From SIG565 sp045613385 (GTDB taxonomy: Bacteria > Bacillota > Clostridia > Oscillospirales > Acutalibacteraceae), in NCBI GenBank assembly GCA_045613385.1, contig JAZLAW010000005.1, positions 1 to 53,798 of the forward strand: 53,798 bases of DNA, read 5' to 3'. Both the position numbers and the translations under genes were made by a program. The notes below the pieces were generated by a model, which was not told the origin of the DNA, did no database searches, and saw nothing but the letters and a program-made list of their open reading frames with translations. Shown here piece after piece: positions 1 to 8,000 of the stretch; position 1 is the first letter of the stretch, and the number at the start of each line of letters is the position of its first letter.

Positions 1-455
1 TCATCCGAGTGGGTCGCAACAAGTAATAAATCGGCTTTGTCTACGGGCTTTTCCCATATATGTACTGCTTTTGGTATTTCTCCACTGCCAAAAATTCTTA
101 TTTCGCTTAGATTTATCTCTTTTTCAAATTTTATCTCGGCAGTTTCTGTAACAAGACTGCCAAGCGTTATGAAACTCTCTAAAAAGTTATTGTTGTCAGC
201 CACGCTGACCCCATTATATGTAACCGAAAAATCACAGGCTTCATCATAAAACACCAGATACAAATATTTTGCGCCCGATATATTCCCCAGGACTATTTTA
301 TCTGTTTTTACGTAACTTGATACTTTGGAGTCGGTAAGTTTATTTTTATCTGCCGACACCGAAAAATCCTTGATTTCGCCACTTTCTTTTGCCCACACCG
401 AAACCGAAAGTATTAAAATCAACGCCACCAGAACACAAAAAATCCGTTTGACCAT
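1..455 (-). CDS. Secreted PIG-L family deacetylase-like protein, 5' part only
   Basis: The frame is open from an ATG at 455 to the window edge, giving 151 residues without a stop. The first ~23 residues (MVKRIFCVLVALILILSVSVW) form a typical signal peptide. About 100 residues of a beta-rich segment follow (SVTYNGVSV, IKFEKEINLSEIRIFG), resembling a discoidin-like carbohydrate-binding module. The visible part ends in LLLVATHSDD/E, which matches the start of the PIG-L metal-binding motif (usually AHPDDE). PIG-L enzymes are zinc N-acetylglucosamine or glycan deacetylases, so an extracytoplasmic sugar deacetylase is likely, but most of the catalytic domain lies outside the window. It starts 1 bp after the MATE stop and is probably co-transcribed with tex and the MATE gene. 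Confidence 0.6.
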   Translation of the reverse strand, partial: MVKRIFCVLVALILILSVSVWAKESGEIKDFSVSADKNKLTDSKVSSYVKTDKIVLGNISGAKYLYLVFYDEACDFSVTYNGVSVADNNNFLESFITLGSLVTETAEIKFEKEINLSEIRIFGSGEIPKAVHIWEKPVDKADLLLVATHSD

Positions 456-456
456 A

Positions 457-1863
457 TTAATTCCTACCGATTATATTATTTATCCATATACCTTTTTTGA
501 TAAGCAAAAAGCCCACGACCGATTTTACCACTTCGAGCAACTGTACACAAAGGTAAACGGTGACTATTGATATACCTGTAAAATTGGCAAGGACAAATGC
601 GAGCAGTACGCTGCCGAGCCAGGTAAAACCGCTATCAAAAACAAACGTTATAAGCGTTTTACCGCCTGAGCGCAAAGTGAAATAACAGTCGTGTGCAAAG
701 GCAAGTACCGGCATTATTAAGGCGGTTATAAGCAGAAACTCACTCGCCATTTTTCTTACTTCCGGCTCGGTATTATAAATATGCGGAATAACAGGGGATA
801 AAAATGCCATAATCGCACCTACTATAGTACAAGCAAACACAGTAAGTGTAATAAGACGCCAGGCAGTAAGTTTTGCGCGTTGGCCATCTCCCGCGCCCAA
901 ATGCTGACCTACCATAATAGAAATAGCATTTCCCATTGATATAAACACAACATTAAAAAGATTGCTCACTGCCGATGCAATATTAGCGGCGGCAACCACC
1001 TGTAAACCGCGCACAGAATAACACTGCAAGAGCATTGCCATCCCCGCCGACCATAAAAACTCATTTATGAGAAGCGGTGCGCCGCGCGACAAGATATTGC
1101 GACACAATTCCCCCGGTATTTTAAGGCTTTTGTATACACCTATTATAAACGGATATTGTTTGCGTTTTATATGTGTAAACAAAACGACTATCAAAAGTTC
1201 TACATAACGGGAAAGCACCGTTGCTATAGCCGCTCCCGCTACACCAAGACACGGAAGACCAAATTTACCGAAAATAAGCAACCAGTTAAAAACAAGGTTT
1301 ACAAGAATTGCGGCAACCGAAGAAAGCATAGGAACCGTTGTCTCACCCATTTCGCGAAGTGAACTTGAATATACCTGTGAAACGGCAAAGGGAATAAGCC
1401 CGATAACCATTATTTTAAGGTAATCAAGAGCATACGAAATAGTAATATCTGCGATTTCCTTTGTGGTGTCTTTAGACAGATAAAATCCTATCAGGGTCTT
1501 TGGAAATCCTAAAAACACTGCAGCGCCGATTAAAAACATTACTAAAGAGATAATGAGTTTAAATCTGAAACAATATCGCATACCGTCGTCGTTCTTAGCA
1601 CCTGCAAACTGGGTTGAGAAAATTCCCGCACCCGCTATCGAGCCGAAAATACAAATATAAAACACGAAAAGCAGCTGGTTTACTATGGCTACTGCCGACA
1701 TTTCGAGTGTACCTACGCGGCCCACCATAACGTTGTCAAGCAGACTTACTACATTGGTAATTACGTTTTGTATGATTATAGGCAGAACAATAGTAAACGT
1801 CCTTCTGTAAAAGGCGCTGTCACCTATCATATTTTTCTTTAAATTGCTGAGATTATTTGACAT
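457..1863 (-). CDS. MATE family multidrug/cation efflux transporter
   Basis: A 468-residue polytopic membrane protein with about 12 hydrophobic segments in two homologous halves, the normal size for MATE (NorM/DinF-like) exporters. These extrude organic cations or drugs against an Na+ or H+ gradient. The N-terminal half carries LLDNVMVGRVGTLEMSAVAI, the usual TM1-2 region of MATE proteins, and its counterpart in the second half is the segment around MSMGNAISIMVGQHLGAG. The start lies 1 bp beyond the tex stop codon, with AAAGGGA inside the end of tex, so translation is probably coupled. The substrate cannot be told from sequence. Confidence 0.9.
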   Translation of the reverse strand: MSNNLSNLKKNMIGDSAFYRRTFTIVLPIIIQNVITNVVSLLDNVMVGRVGTLEMSAVAIVNQLLFVFYICIFGSIAGAGIFSTQFAGAKNDDGMRYCFRFKLIISLVMFLIGAAVFLGFPKTLIGFYLSKDTTKEIADITISYALDYLKIMVIGLIPFAVSQVYSSSLREMGETTVPMLSSVAAILVNLVFNWLLIFGKFGLPCLGVAGAAIATVLSRYVELLIVVLFTHIKRKQYPFIIGVYKSLKIPGELCRNILSRGAPLLINEFLWSAGMAMLLQCYSVRGLQVVAAANIASAVSNLFNVVFISMGNAISIMVGQHLGAGDGQRAKLTAWRLITLTVFACTIVGAIMAFLSPVIPHIYNTEPEVRKMASEFLLITALIMPVLAFAHDCYFTLRSGGKTLITFVFDSGFTWLGSVLLAFVLANFTGISIVTVYLCVQLLEVVKSVVGFLLIKKGIWINNIIGRN

Positions 1864-1864
1864 T

Positions 1865-4021
1865 TTAATTTTCTATCCCTTTCATTGACAGACTAATGCG
1901 TTTTTTGTTTACATCAACGCCTATAACCGTAACATCGACAATATCACCAACCGACAGAACTTCGCTCGGATGACGTATAAACTTATCGCAAATCTGAGAT
2001 ATGTGCAAAAGTCCGTCCTGATGTACGCCGATATCTACAAATGCGCCAAAATCTATAACATTGCGGACCGTTCCCTTGAGTTTCATACCAACTTTCAGGT
2101 CTTCCATACTCAGCACATCGGTGCGCAAAAGCGGTGGCGGTAACTCATCTCGTGGGTCGCGGCCGGGTTTTGAGAGTTCCTTTACAATATCGGTAAGTGT
2201 CGGCACACCGACGTCCAGTTTTTCTGCCAATTCTTCTAAATTACTGCCGCTTACTGCCGCTTCAAACTCGGCAATTTTCTTATTTTTAATGTCTTCTAAT
2301 GTAAAGCCTAACAGTTTTAAAAGTTCCTTTGCCGCCGTATACGATTCGGGGTGAACACCTGTGTTATCAAGCGGATTTTCGGCATCTGTAATACGCAAAA
2401 ATCCCGCGCACTGCTCAAATGCTTTAGGCCCTAATTTTGATACCTTTTTAAGTTCGGAAATAGAACCGAATTTTCCATTTTCTTCCCTATATGTCACAAT
2501 ATTTTTACATACCGTATCAGACAAACCCGCTATGTGCGATAATAGCGCAGCAGATGCGGTATTAAGGTCGGCACCGACACTGTTTACGCAGTCTTCCACT
2601 ACACCGTCAAGTGCTAAAGTCAGTTCTTTTTGCGGCATATCGTGTTGATACTGACCGACACCTATTGCCTTAGGCTCAATCTTTACAAGCTCTGCCAGTG
2701 GGTCTTGAAGGCGACGCGCGATAGATACGGCACTTCTGAGTGTCAAATCAAAATCGGGCATTTCTGCCGCCGCGAGTTTAGATGCCGAATATACCGAAGC
2801 TCCCGCTTCGCTGACTACCATATAGGACACCTTTTTGCCTATCGAATTTATAACTTCAACCGCAAACATTTCGGTTTCTTTAGAGGCCGTACCGTTGCCG
2901 ATGGCAATTATCTCTACATCGTGCTTTTTGATAAGGCCCGATAGCACCTGTTTTGATTTTTCAATTTGTGCATCCGAATGAGTCGGGTAAATAACAGCTG
3001 TATCAAGAATTTTTCCGTTGCCGTCGACTACTGCGACCTTACAACCTGTGCGGTAACCCGGGTCAAGACCTATTGTAACCTTCTCCTTTACGGGTGGCTG
3101 CATAAGCAACTGTCTTAAATTAACACCGAAAACTTTGATTGCGGCAGTACTTGCAGCATCGGTAAGTTCGTTACGGATTTCTCTCTCGAGAGAAGGGAAA
3201 ATAAGTCTTTGATAAGAGTCAATACAGGCATTTTTAACACACTCGGCACAGGCATTATCTCCCGACACGAACGCGGAATATATAACATTCATCGGTTTCT
3301 CATTATCGATTTCTATTGAAACCTTTAAAAATTCTTCTTTTTCACCGCGGTTAAGTGCTAAAACCCTATGTCCCGCCACGCGATTTACAGGCTCTCGGAA
3401 TTCATAGTACATTTCATAAACACTTTCTGTGTTATCCGCGGCAGCACGTGAACAGATAAATCCGTTAAGGCGGATTATATTTCTGAGTCGGCGGCGTATA
3501 TCGGCATTATCCGATACGTTTTCGGCTATAATATCCATAGCACCGCTTATAGCATCGGTTGTTGTCTCCACGCCTTTTTCAGTATCAATATATTTTTCCG
3601 CCAGAACTTCGGGAAAAATATCGCCCGTTTGAGAATTGAGTAACTCTTCTGCTAAAGGTTCTAAACCCTTTTCTTTGGCAACCGATGCCCTGGTCTTTCT
3701 TTTGGGGCGGAACGGACGATAAATATCCTCAATTTCTGAAAGAATGGTTGCCTTATTTAAAGATTCTTCTATCTCTTCGGTCATATTACCTTGTTCTGTT
3801 ATAAGTTTTCGTACTTCTTCGCGCCTTTCATCAAGTGAGCGCAGATATGTTAGCCTGTCCGAAATCTCACGGATTTTCTGGTCATCCATCGTTCCGTGCA
3901 TTTCTTTTCTGTAACGTGCAATAAAAGGTATTGTATTGCCTTCATCCAGAAGTTCTATAATATTCTGTACATAGTTTTCTCTTACGCCGAATTGTTCGGC
4001 AATATGCTTTGCGTAATCCAT
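1865..4021 (-). CDS. tex: Tex family S1 RNA-binding transcription accessory protein
   Basis: The 718 residues match full-length Tex. The order is an N-terminal helical Tex domain (about 1-190), a YqgF/RNase H-like fold (IGLDPGYRTGCKVAVVDG, about 320-450), tandem helix-hairpin-helix motifs (about 480-560, LNTASAALLSHIAGL), and a C-terminal S1 RNA-binding domain (about 640-710, VIDFGAFVDIGVHQDGLLHIS). Tex is a conserved nucleic-acid-binding protein linked to transcription and RNA metabolism; its exact biochemical role is unsettled. It heads a minus-strand unit continuing into the MATE and PIG-L-like genes. A GGTGGAG ribosome binding site precedes the ATG. Confidence 0.96.
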   Translation of the reverse strand: MDYAKHIAEQFGVRENYVQNIIELLDEGNTIPFIARYRKEMHGTMDDQKIREISDRLTYLRSLDERREEVRKLITEQGNMTEEIEESLNKATILSEIEDIYRPFRPKRKTRASVAKEKGLEPLAEELLNSQTGDIFPEVLAEKYIDTEKGVETTTDAISGAMDIIAENVSDNADIRRRLRNIIRLNGFICSRAAADNTESVYEMYYEFREPVNRVAGHRVLALNRGEKEEFLKVSIEIDNEKPMNVIYSAFVSGDNACAECVKNACIDSYQRLIFPSLEREIRNELTDAASTAAIKVFGVNLRQLLMQPPVKEKVTIGLDPGYRTGCKVAVVDGNGKILDTAVIYPTHSDAQIEKSKQVLSGLIKKHDVEIIAIGNGTASKETEMFAVEVINSIGKKVSYMVVSEAGASVYSASKLAAAEMPDFDLTLRSAVSIARRLQDPLAELVKIEPKAIGVGQYQHDMPQKELTLALDGVVEDCVNSVGADLNTASAALLSHIAGLSDTVCKNIVTYREENGKFGSISELKKVSKLGPKAFEQCAGFLRITDAENPLDNTGVHPESYTAAKELLKLLGFTLEDIKNKKIAEFEAAVSGSNLEELAEKLDVGVPTLTDIVKELSKPGRDPRDELPPPLLRTDVLSMEDLKVGMKLKGTVRNVIDFGAFVDIGVHQDGLLHISQICDKFIRHPSEVLSVGDIVDVTVIGVDVNKKRISLSMKGIEN

Positions 4022-4050
4022 AAGTCACTCCACCACAATTTATTACTCTA

Positions 4051-4079
4051 ATTATGCCATATATTTTTGTATTTGTACA
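4051..4079 (-). promoter_or_regulatory. Candidate promoter for tex
   Basis: Read on the minus strand: a weak -35 TGTACA, a 17-nt spacer ending in TGG (extended -10), and -10 CATAAT. It lies about 30 bp upstream of the tex start. Confidence 0.5.
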
Positions 4080-4087
4080 GTTAATAT

Positions 4088-4116
4088 TTGCAATATAATC
4101 TAATTTGTTATATAAT
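4088..4116 (+). promoter_or_regulatory. Candidate promoter for the VanY gene
   Basis: -35 TTGCAA, 17-nt spacer, -10 TATAAT. The transcript would start about 10 nt before the ATG, leaving a very short leader that is little more than the GGTGA ribosome binding site. Confidence 0.6.
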
Positions 4117-4133
4117 ATAATTTGGTGATAAAA

Positions 4134-5018
4134 ATGAGTGGAACAAGATACAAAAAAAAGCGCAGAAATAACCGCGGAAGAATAGCTTTAGTTATCGCGT
4201 TATTACTTTTAATCTTTTTTATAATTATAATCTTTAAAAATTGCGGTGGCAATGATACCCCGCCACCGCCTGTAGATAATCCTTCGAGCAGTGATGTTTC
4301 TTCGACTGTTGAGCCAAAGCCTACACCCACCTATGAAGAAAGGGTTAATAAAAATTACGATATTGATATTACTCCCTATCTTGCATTTATAGAACCGACC
4401 GAAAAATACGAATATGTATATCTTGTAAATCCGCAACACACACTTGCGAGTGACTATGTGCCGAGTGACCTTACAGACTGCGGACACACAAGAAAAGACG
4501 GCAGAGCAACTCAGAAAATGCGTGAAGCCGCCGCTAAGGCCTTACAAGCATTTTTGGCCGAAGGCGCTAAAAACGGTGTCACGGATGTAACCGTCACCAG
4601 CGCATACCGTTCTTACAGTTATCAGGATTATCTTTTTAATCTTTATTGCGAACAGAATCAACACAGTTTTGCAACACGTGAAGAATGTGAAAAATACGTT
4701 CTCACGTTTTCTACAAAACCGGGCACAAGTGAACACCAGAGTGGGCTTTGTGTGGATATGCACAATATCCCGTCGGCGCAAGAATATTTTGCCGAAAAGC
4801 CCGAAGCAAAATGGCTTGCCGAAAACTGCTACCGATTCGGATTTATTCTGCGCTACCCGAAAGATAAAACAGAAATAACAAAAATTACTTTTGAGCCGTG
4901 GCATTTTCGTTTTGTGGGCAGGGATGCCGCCACTGAAATGCACGAACTCGGCCTTTGTCTTGAAGAATATGTAGCCCTTAAGGCTGATGAAATAAGCAAG
5001 GTTACCCCCAATAAGTAG
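4134..5018 (+). CDS. VanY-like D-alanyl-D-alanine carboxypeptidase (peptidase M15B)
   Basis: A membrane-anchored zinc peptidase of 294 residues. The ATG at 4134 is chosen because GGTGA sits 5 nt upstream; an in-frame TTG at 4122 has no ribosome binding site. A basic N-terminus is followed by one transmembrane helix (about 16-36), a Pro/Ser/Thr-rich linker, and the catalytic domain (about 110-280). That domain has SAYRSY, the zinc-ligand motif SEHQSGLCVDMH (HxxGxxxD) and the second motif EPWHFRFVG (ExxH). M15B enzymes trim the terminal D-Ala from peptidoglycan stem peptides outside the membrane. No van regulators are nearby, so a housekeeping wall role is more likely than vancomycin resistance. 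The 3' end overlaps the convergent dipeptidase gene by 17 bp. Confidence 0.9.
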   Translation: MSGTRYKKKRRNNRGRIALVIALLLLIFFIIIIFKNCGGNDTPPPPVDNPSSSDVSSTVEPKPTPTYEERVNKNYDIDITPYLAFIEPTEKYEYVYLVNPQHTLASDYVPSDLTDCGHTRKDGRATQKMREAAAKALQAFLAEGAKNGVTDVTVTSAYRSYSYQDYLFNLYCEQNQHSFATREECEKYVLTFSTKPGTSEHQSGLCVDMHNIPSAQEYFAEKPEAKWLAENCYRFGFILRYPKDKTEITKITFEPWHFRFVGRDAATEMHELGLCLEEYVALKADEISKVTPNK

Positions 5019-5895
5019 TTATTCTGTAGGCGTTGCCAAAACATATTTTTTCAGTCTCTGCAGCTGTAAAATGTGAATTCAGTATTTCGGGCAACAGGGC
5101 AAAAGATTCTGCTCCCGTAAAGTCTCCGTTTTGTGTCATTCCGTCGAAATCCGAGCCTAAACTTACAGCATTAATACCCGCAACACTCGCTATATGCTTG
5201 GCGGTTTTTACTATATCTTCTGCCTCGGTTTTATCGGTACCGTTTAAGAAACGGCCGTAAAAATTTATTCCCACCACACCGCCTTTATTCCCGATAATTC
5301 TCAGTTGCGAATCGTATAAATTTCTTTTATGATAATATATTTTATTAGCGGCACTGTGAGATGCGATAATAGGATTTTTACATATACGTGACACATCATA
5401 GAAGCCGCCCATACTCAGATGCGACACATCAAGCGTGATGCCCAATGTATCCATATATTCGGTGGCGGTAACTCCTAACGGTTTAAGTCCATTTAAGTGT
5501 ATGTTTTTATCATTACTGCACGGGTATGCCAACTTATTTTCTTCATTCCAGGTAAGTGAAGCTATTCTCACGCCGCCTTCGTAAAGATTCTTTATTTGTT
5601 CTGGCTCACCTTTTGTAAAACCTATATTTTCCGCGGTAAGAACGGCGCTTATTTTATCGTTCTCATCAATTTCGACAGTATTTTTTACCGCCGAAATTTC
5701 GTGTTTTGTTGTGAGTTTTTTAAAGCACTCATACTGGTTAATAAAACTTTCTTTTTCTTTATCCGGCGGCACAAAAGCGGCAAAGCACTGCACCCTTACG
5801 TTTCCTTTTTTTAGCGCTTTGACGGTTTCTTCTATTGTTTTTTCTCCCTTTCCAATAAGAGACAACGTATCACAATGCAAATCAAAAATATCCAT
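5002..5895 (-). CDS. Membrane dipeptidase (peptidase family M19)
   Basis: A 297-residue zinc dipeptidase of the renal-dipeptidase family. The ATG at 5895 has a GGGGG ribosome binding site 5 nt upstream. Family metal-site motifs are visible in order: HxD near the N-terminus (DLHCDTL), a Glu in VLTAENIG, a His in LDVSHLS, another in IIASHSA, and the distal Asp in VSLGSDFDG. Bacterial M19 enzymes hydrolyse dipeptides, including L-D and D-containing ones. No signal peptide is evident, so a cytoplasmic peptide-salvage role is likely. It lies between a wall carboxypeptidase and a proline peptidase, which suggests a peptide-processing neighbourhood. Confidence 0.9.
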   Translation of the reverse strand: MDIFDLHCDTLSLIGKGEKTIEETVKALKKGNVRVQCFAAFVPPDKEKESFINQYECFKKLTTKHEISAVKNTVEIDENDKISAVLTAENIGFTKGEPEQIKNLYEGGVRIASLTWNEENKLAYPCSNDKNIHLNGLKPLGVTATEYMDTLGITLDVSHLSMGGFYDVSRICKNPIIASHSAANKIYYHKRNLYDSQLRIIGNKGGVVGINFYGRFLNGTDKTEAEDIVKTAKHIASVAGINAVSLGSDFDGMTQNGDFTGAESFALLPEILNSHFTAAETEKICFGNAYRITTYWG

Positions 5896-5931
5896 ATAAT
5901 CCCCCAAAAATATTTATTCCTTGGTGATAAT

Positions 5932-6990
5932 ATGAACGAAACACTAAAAAAAATACAAGATTTTTTACCCGGCGGTTCGGCGGCGCTTGTACTGACGGAC
6001 GCTAACTGTTTTTATTTGACAAAATTCTCTTGTGATAACGGTATCGTTTTTATAACAAAACAGTCGGCTGTGTTTTTCACCGACTCAAGATATATAGAAC
6101 AAGCAAAATCCACATCGGTTTTGCCTGTAAAAAACATTAGAGATTATGTAAAACAGATAAACAAAATCTGCCAAAACGAAAAGGTAGATAATATATACAC
6201 CGAAGTTTCTTTTATCAGTCTTGCAAGGTTTAAAACTTTATCGGATAATCTTGATTCCCACTTGAGTGAAGAATCTCATTTTGATGATTTTTTAAATAAG
6301 TTACGGAGTGTAAAAACACCCGAGGAATTGTCCCTTATAAAAGCTGCTCAAAAACTTACCGATGACACATTTGACTTCATTCTGCCCCGTATTGAAGCAG
6401 GGCGTACAGAACGAGAAATTATGCTTGATATGGAGTTTTTTATGCGGAAGAACTCCAGTGAAGGAGTTGCCTTTGATTTTATTGTGGTTTCGGGCAAAAA
6501 CACCTCTCTGCCACACGGTGTGCCCACCCAAAAGCGCATAGAAAAAGGTGACTTTGTGACAATGGATTTCGGCGCGGTAATCGGCGGATACCGCAGCGAT
6601 ATGACAAGAACGGTTGCAGTGGGAAACATTAGCGATACTCATCGCGCGGTTTATGATACCGTTCTTAAAGCACAAATCGCCGCAATATCAGAAATCAGAG
6701 CAGGTAAACTATGCCGAGATATTGATAAAGTGGCAAGGGAAATAACCGAACGCGAATACCCGGGGCTTTTCGCACACGGACTCGGTCACAGCGTCGGTAT
6801 AGAAATTCACGAATCTCCCGCTTTTAACACGCGCGACACTTCGGTTTTATTGCCCGGCACCGTTATGACGGTTGAGCCCGGAATTTATCTTGAAGGACAG
6901 TTTGGCGTCCGAATAGAAGATATGGTTATCGTAACCGAAACAGGTTGTGAAAACATCACCAAAAGCGGTAAAGAATTAATAATTTTGTAA
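5932..6990 (+). CDS. M24B aminopeptidase P / Xaa-Pro dipeptidase-like
   Basis: A cytoplasmic metallopeptidase of 352 residues cleaving N-terminal residues next to proline. The ATG at 5932 follows GGTGA at 5923-5927; the frame stays open further upstream but without a ribosome binding site. A creatinase-type N-terminal domain covers about 1-125. The pita-bread catalytic domain covers about 130-352, with all five metal ligands: two Asp (TMDFGAVIGGYRSDMTR), His (HGLGHSVG), and two Glu (TVEPGIYL, GVRIEDM). It is divergent from the M19 gene, only 36 bp away. Aminopeptidase P and prolidase cannot be separated with certainty by sequence. Confidence 0.92.
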   Translation: MNETLKKIQDFLPGGSAALVLTDANCFYLTKFSCDNGIVFITKQSAVFFTDSRYIEQAKSTSVLPVKNIRDYVKQINKICQNEKVDNIYTEVSFISLARFKTLSDNLDSHLSEESHFDDFLNKLRSVKTPEELSLIKAAQKLTDDTFDFILPRIEAGRTEREIMLDMEFFMRKNSSEGVAFDFIVVSGKNTSLPHGVPTQKRIEKGDFVTMDFGAVIGGYRSDMTRTVAVGNISDTHRAVYDTVLKAQIAAISEIRAGKLCRDIDKVAREITEREYPGLFAHGLGHSVGIEIHESPAFNTRDTSVLLPGTVMTVEPGIYLEGQFGVRIEDMVIVTETGCENITKSGKELIIL

Positions 6991-7032
6991 ATTTTAAAAC
7001 CTAATCGGTTATATTTGTAAAGGAGAATTTTT

Positions 7033-7674
7033 ATGAGTTTACAACAAATTTTATTGCGCTGTGTTCTCGCGGTTATTATAGGAGCTTTAATCGGCACCGA
7101 ACGCGCAAGACACGGTCGCGCGGCAGGTATGCGTACACATATTCTTGTTTGCATAGGCTCGGCAATGACTGCTATGACAGGTATTTTTGTGGCAAATACA
7201 TTCGGAACCGGTGACGTACTTCGTATATCGGCACAGGTGATATCCGGCATAGGCTTTCTGGGTGCCGGTATGATTGTTCTGAAAAACGGTAATATCATTA
7301 CCGGCCTTACCACCGCCGCGGGAGTATGGGCAACGGCGACCATTGGTATTGCTTTAGGATACGGTTTTTATTGGGGAGCTATAATCTGTGCGGCGCTTTT
7401 CTTAATCACTATAACTACCTTCTCAAAATTAGAGAAAAATAAACACCGCGATGTTCAAATTTTGTATTTCGAAATAAATAATGTGAATTCCGTAAACAGA
7501 ATTCTTGAGACTCTCAAACAAAAAATAGAAGTGTCATTTACCGATTCGGTTATTCCCGCAAAAAGCGGACTGCCCGGTCACGTGGGGCTGAATCTGATGC
7601 TTGATAAGGTGATACAATTAAATCCCGCCGAGTTTTGCGAGATTGAAGGCATTTCATTTGTAGTTGAAGAATAA
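7033..7674 (+). CDS. MgtC/SapB family membrane protein
   Basis: A 213-residue protein with four to five transmembrane helices in residues 1-135 and a soluble ACT-like C-terminal domain (about 140-213). The MgtC signature is clear near the N-terminus (IGALIGTERARHGRAAGMRTH) and in the following glycine-rich helices (VISGIGFLGAGMIV). MgtC/SapB proteins are linked to magnesium limitation, acid tolerance and control of the F-type ATPase, but the function of most Gram-positive members is unknown. A strong AAAGGAGA ribosome binding site precedes the ATG. A bidirectional terminator follows. Confidence 0.9.
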   Translation: MSLQQILLRCVLAVIIGALIGTERARHGRAAGMRTHILVCIGSAMTAMTGIFVANTFGTGDVLRISAQVISGIGFLGAGMIVLKNGNIITGLTTAAGVWATATIGIALGYGFYWGAIICAALFLITITTFSKLEKNKHRDVQILYFEINNVNSVNRILETLKQKIEVSFTDSVIPAKSGLPGHVGLNLMLDKVIQLNPAEFCEIEGISFVVEE

Positions 7675-7709
7675 AAAACGCCCGATACATTCAGTGTCGG
7701 GCGTTTTTT
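7674..7709. terminator. Bidirectional intrinsic terminator
   Basis: The stem CGCCCGA/TCGGGCG is flanked by A-runs on the left and T-runs on the right, between the convergent MgtC-like gene and the RyR gene, so it can serve both strands. Confidence 0.85.
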
Positions 7710-7712
7710 ATA

Positions 7713-8000
7713 CTATTTTTTATTCTTTTTAACATCATATCCGAGTTTAATAATTAATTTTATGGTCTCAAGCGCGGTGTTCCTGTCATATTCCTTTTCG
7801 TTCTCAGGAAGTGATGAATACGGCACAAGACAGGGCGTTTCCTTTTTATTGTCATCTCGCTTTTCACCGTATTTCCAACCGTCTTTTATTCGGCCCATTG
7901 CCCAAATGTCGTGGACATTCTCGGCTATTTTTTCGGTAAGTTCCATTAATTCTTTTGGGATTTGAACATCTTTTGTATCAAGCGGAGTAGGTTTATACAT
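7713..8000 (-). CDS. Free-standing RyR-domain protein
   Basis: A 95-residue protein that is almost entirely one RyR (ryanodine-receptor) domain. Characteristic blocks are MYKPTPLDT, NVHDIWAMGRIKDGWKYG (28-45) and PCLVPYSSLPENEKEYDRN (56-74). The ATG at 8000 has AGGAG about 9 nt upstream; the longer frame beginning at 8039 lacks one. The gene overlaps the 3' end of the upstream membrane-protein gene by 55 bp, so the two are surely co-transcribed. Bacterial RyR domains are small modules, first named from repeats in animal ryanodine receptors, with no settled biochemical role. Inference: a ligand- or protein-binding partner of the neighbouring membrane protein, which ends in a diverged copy of the same domain. 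Confidence 0.88.
   Translation of the reverse strand: MYKPTPLDTKDVQIPKELMELTEKIAENVHDIWAMGRIKDGWKYGEKRDDNKKETPCLVPYSSLPENEKEYDRNTALETIKLIIKLGYDVKKNKK

Noticed and set aside
37..570. Plus-strand ORFs at the left edge
   Set aside because: They oppose the signal-peptide-bearing PIG-L-like frame and have no initiation signals.
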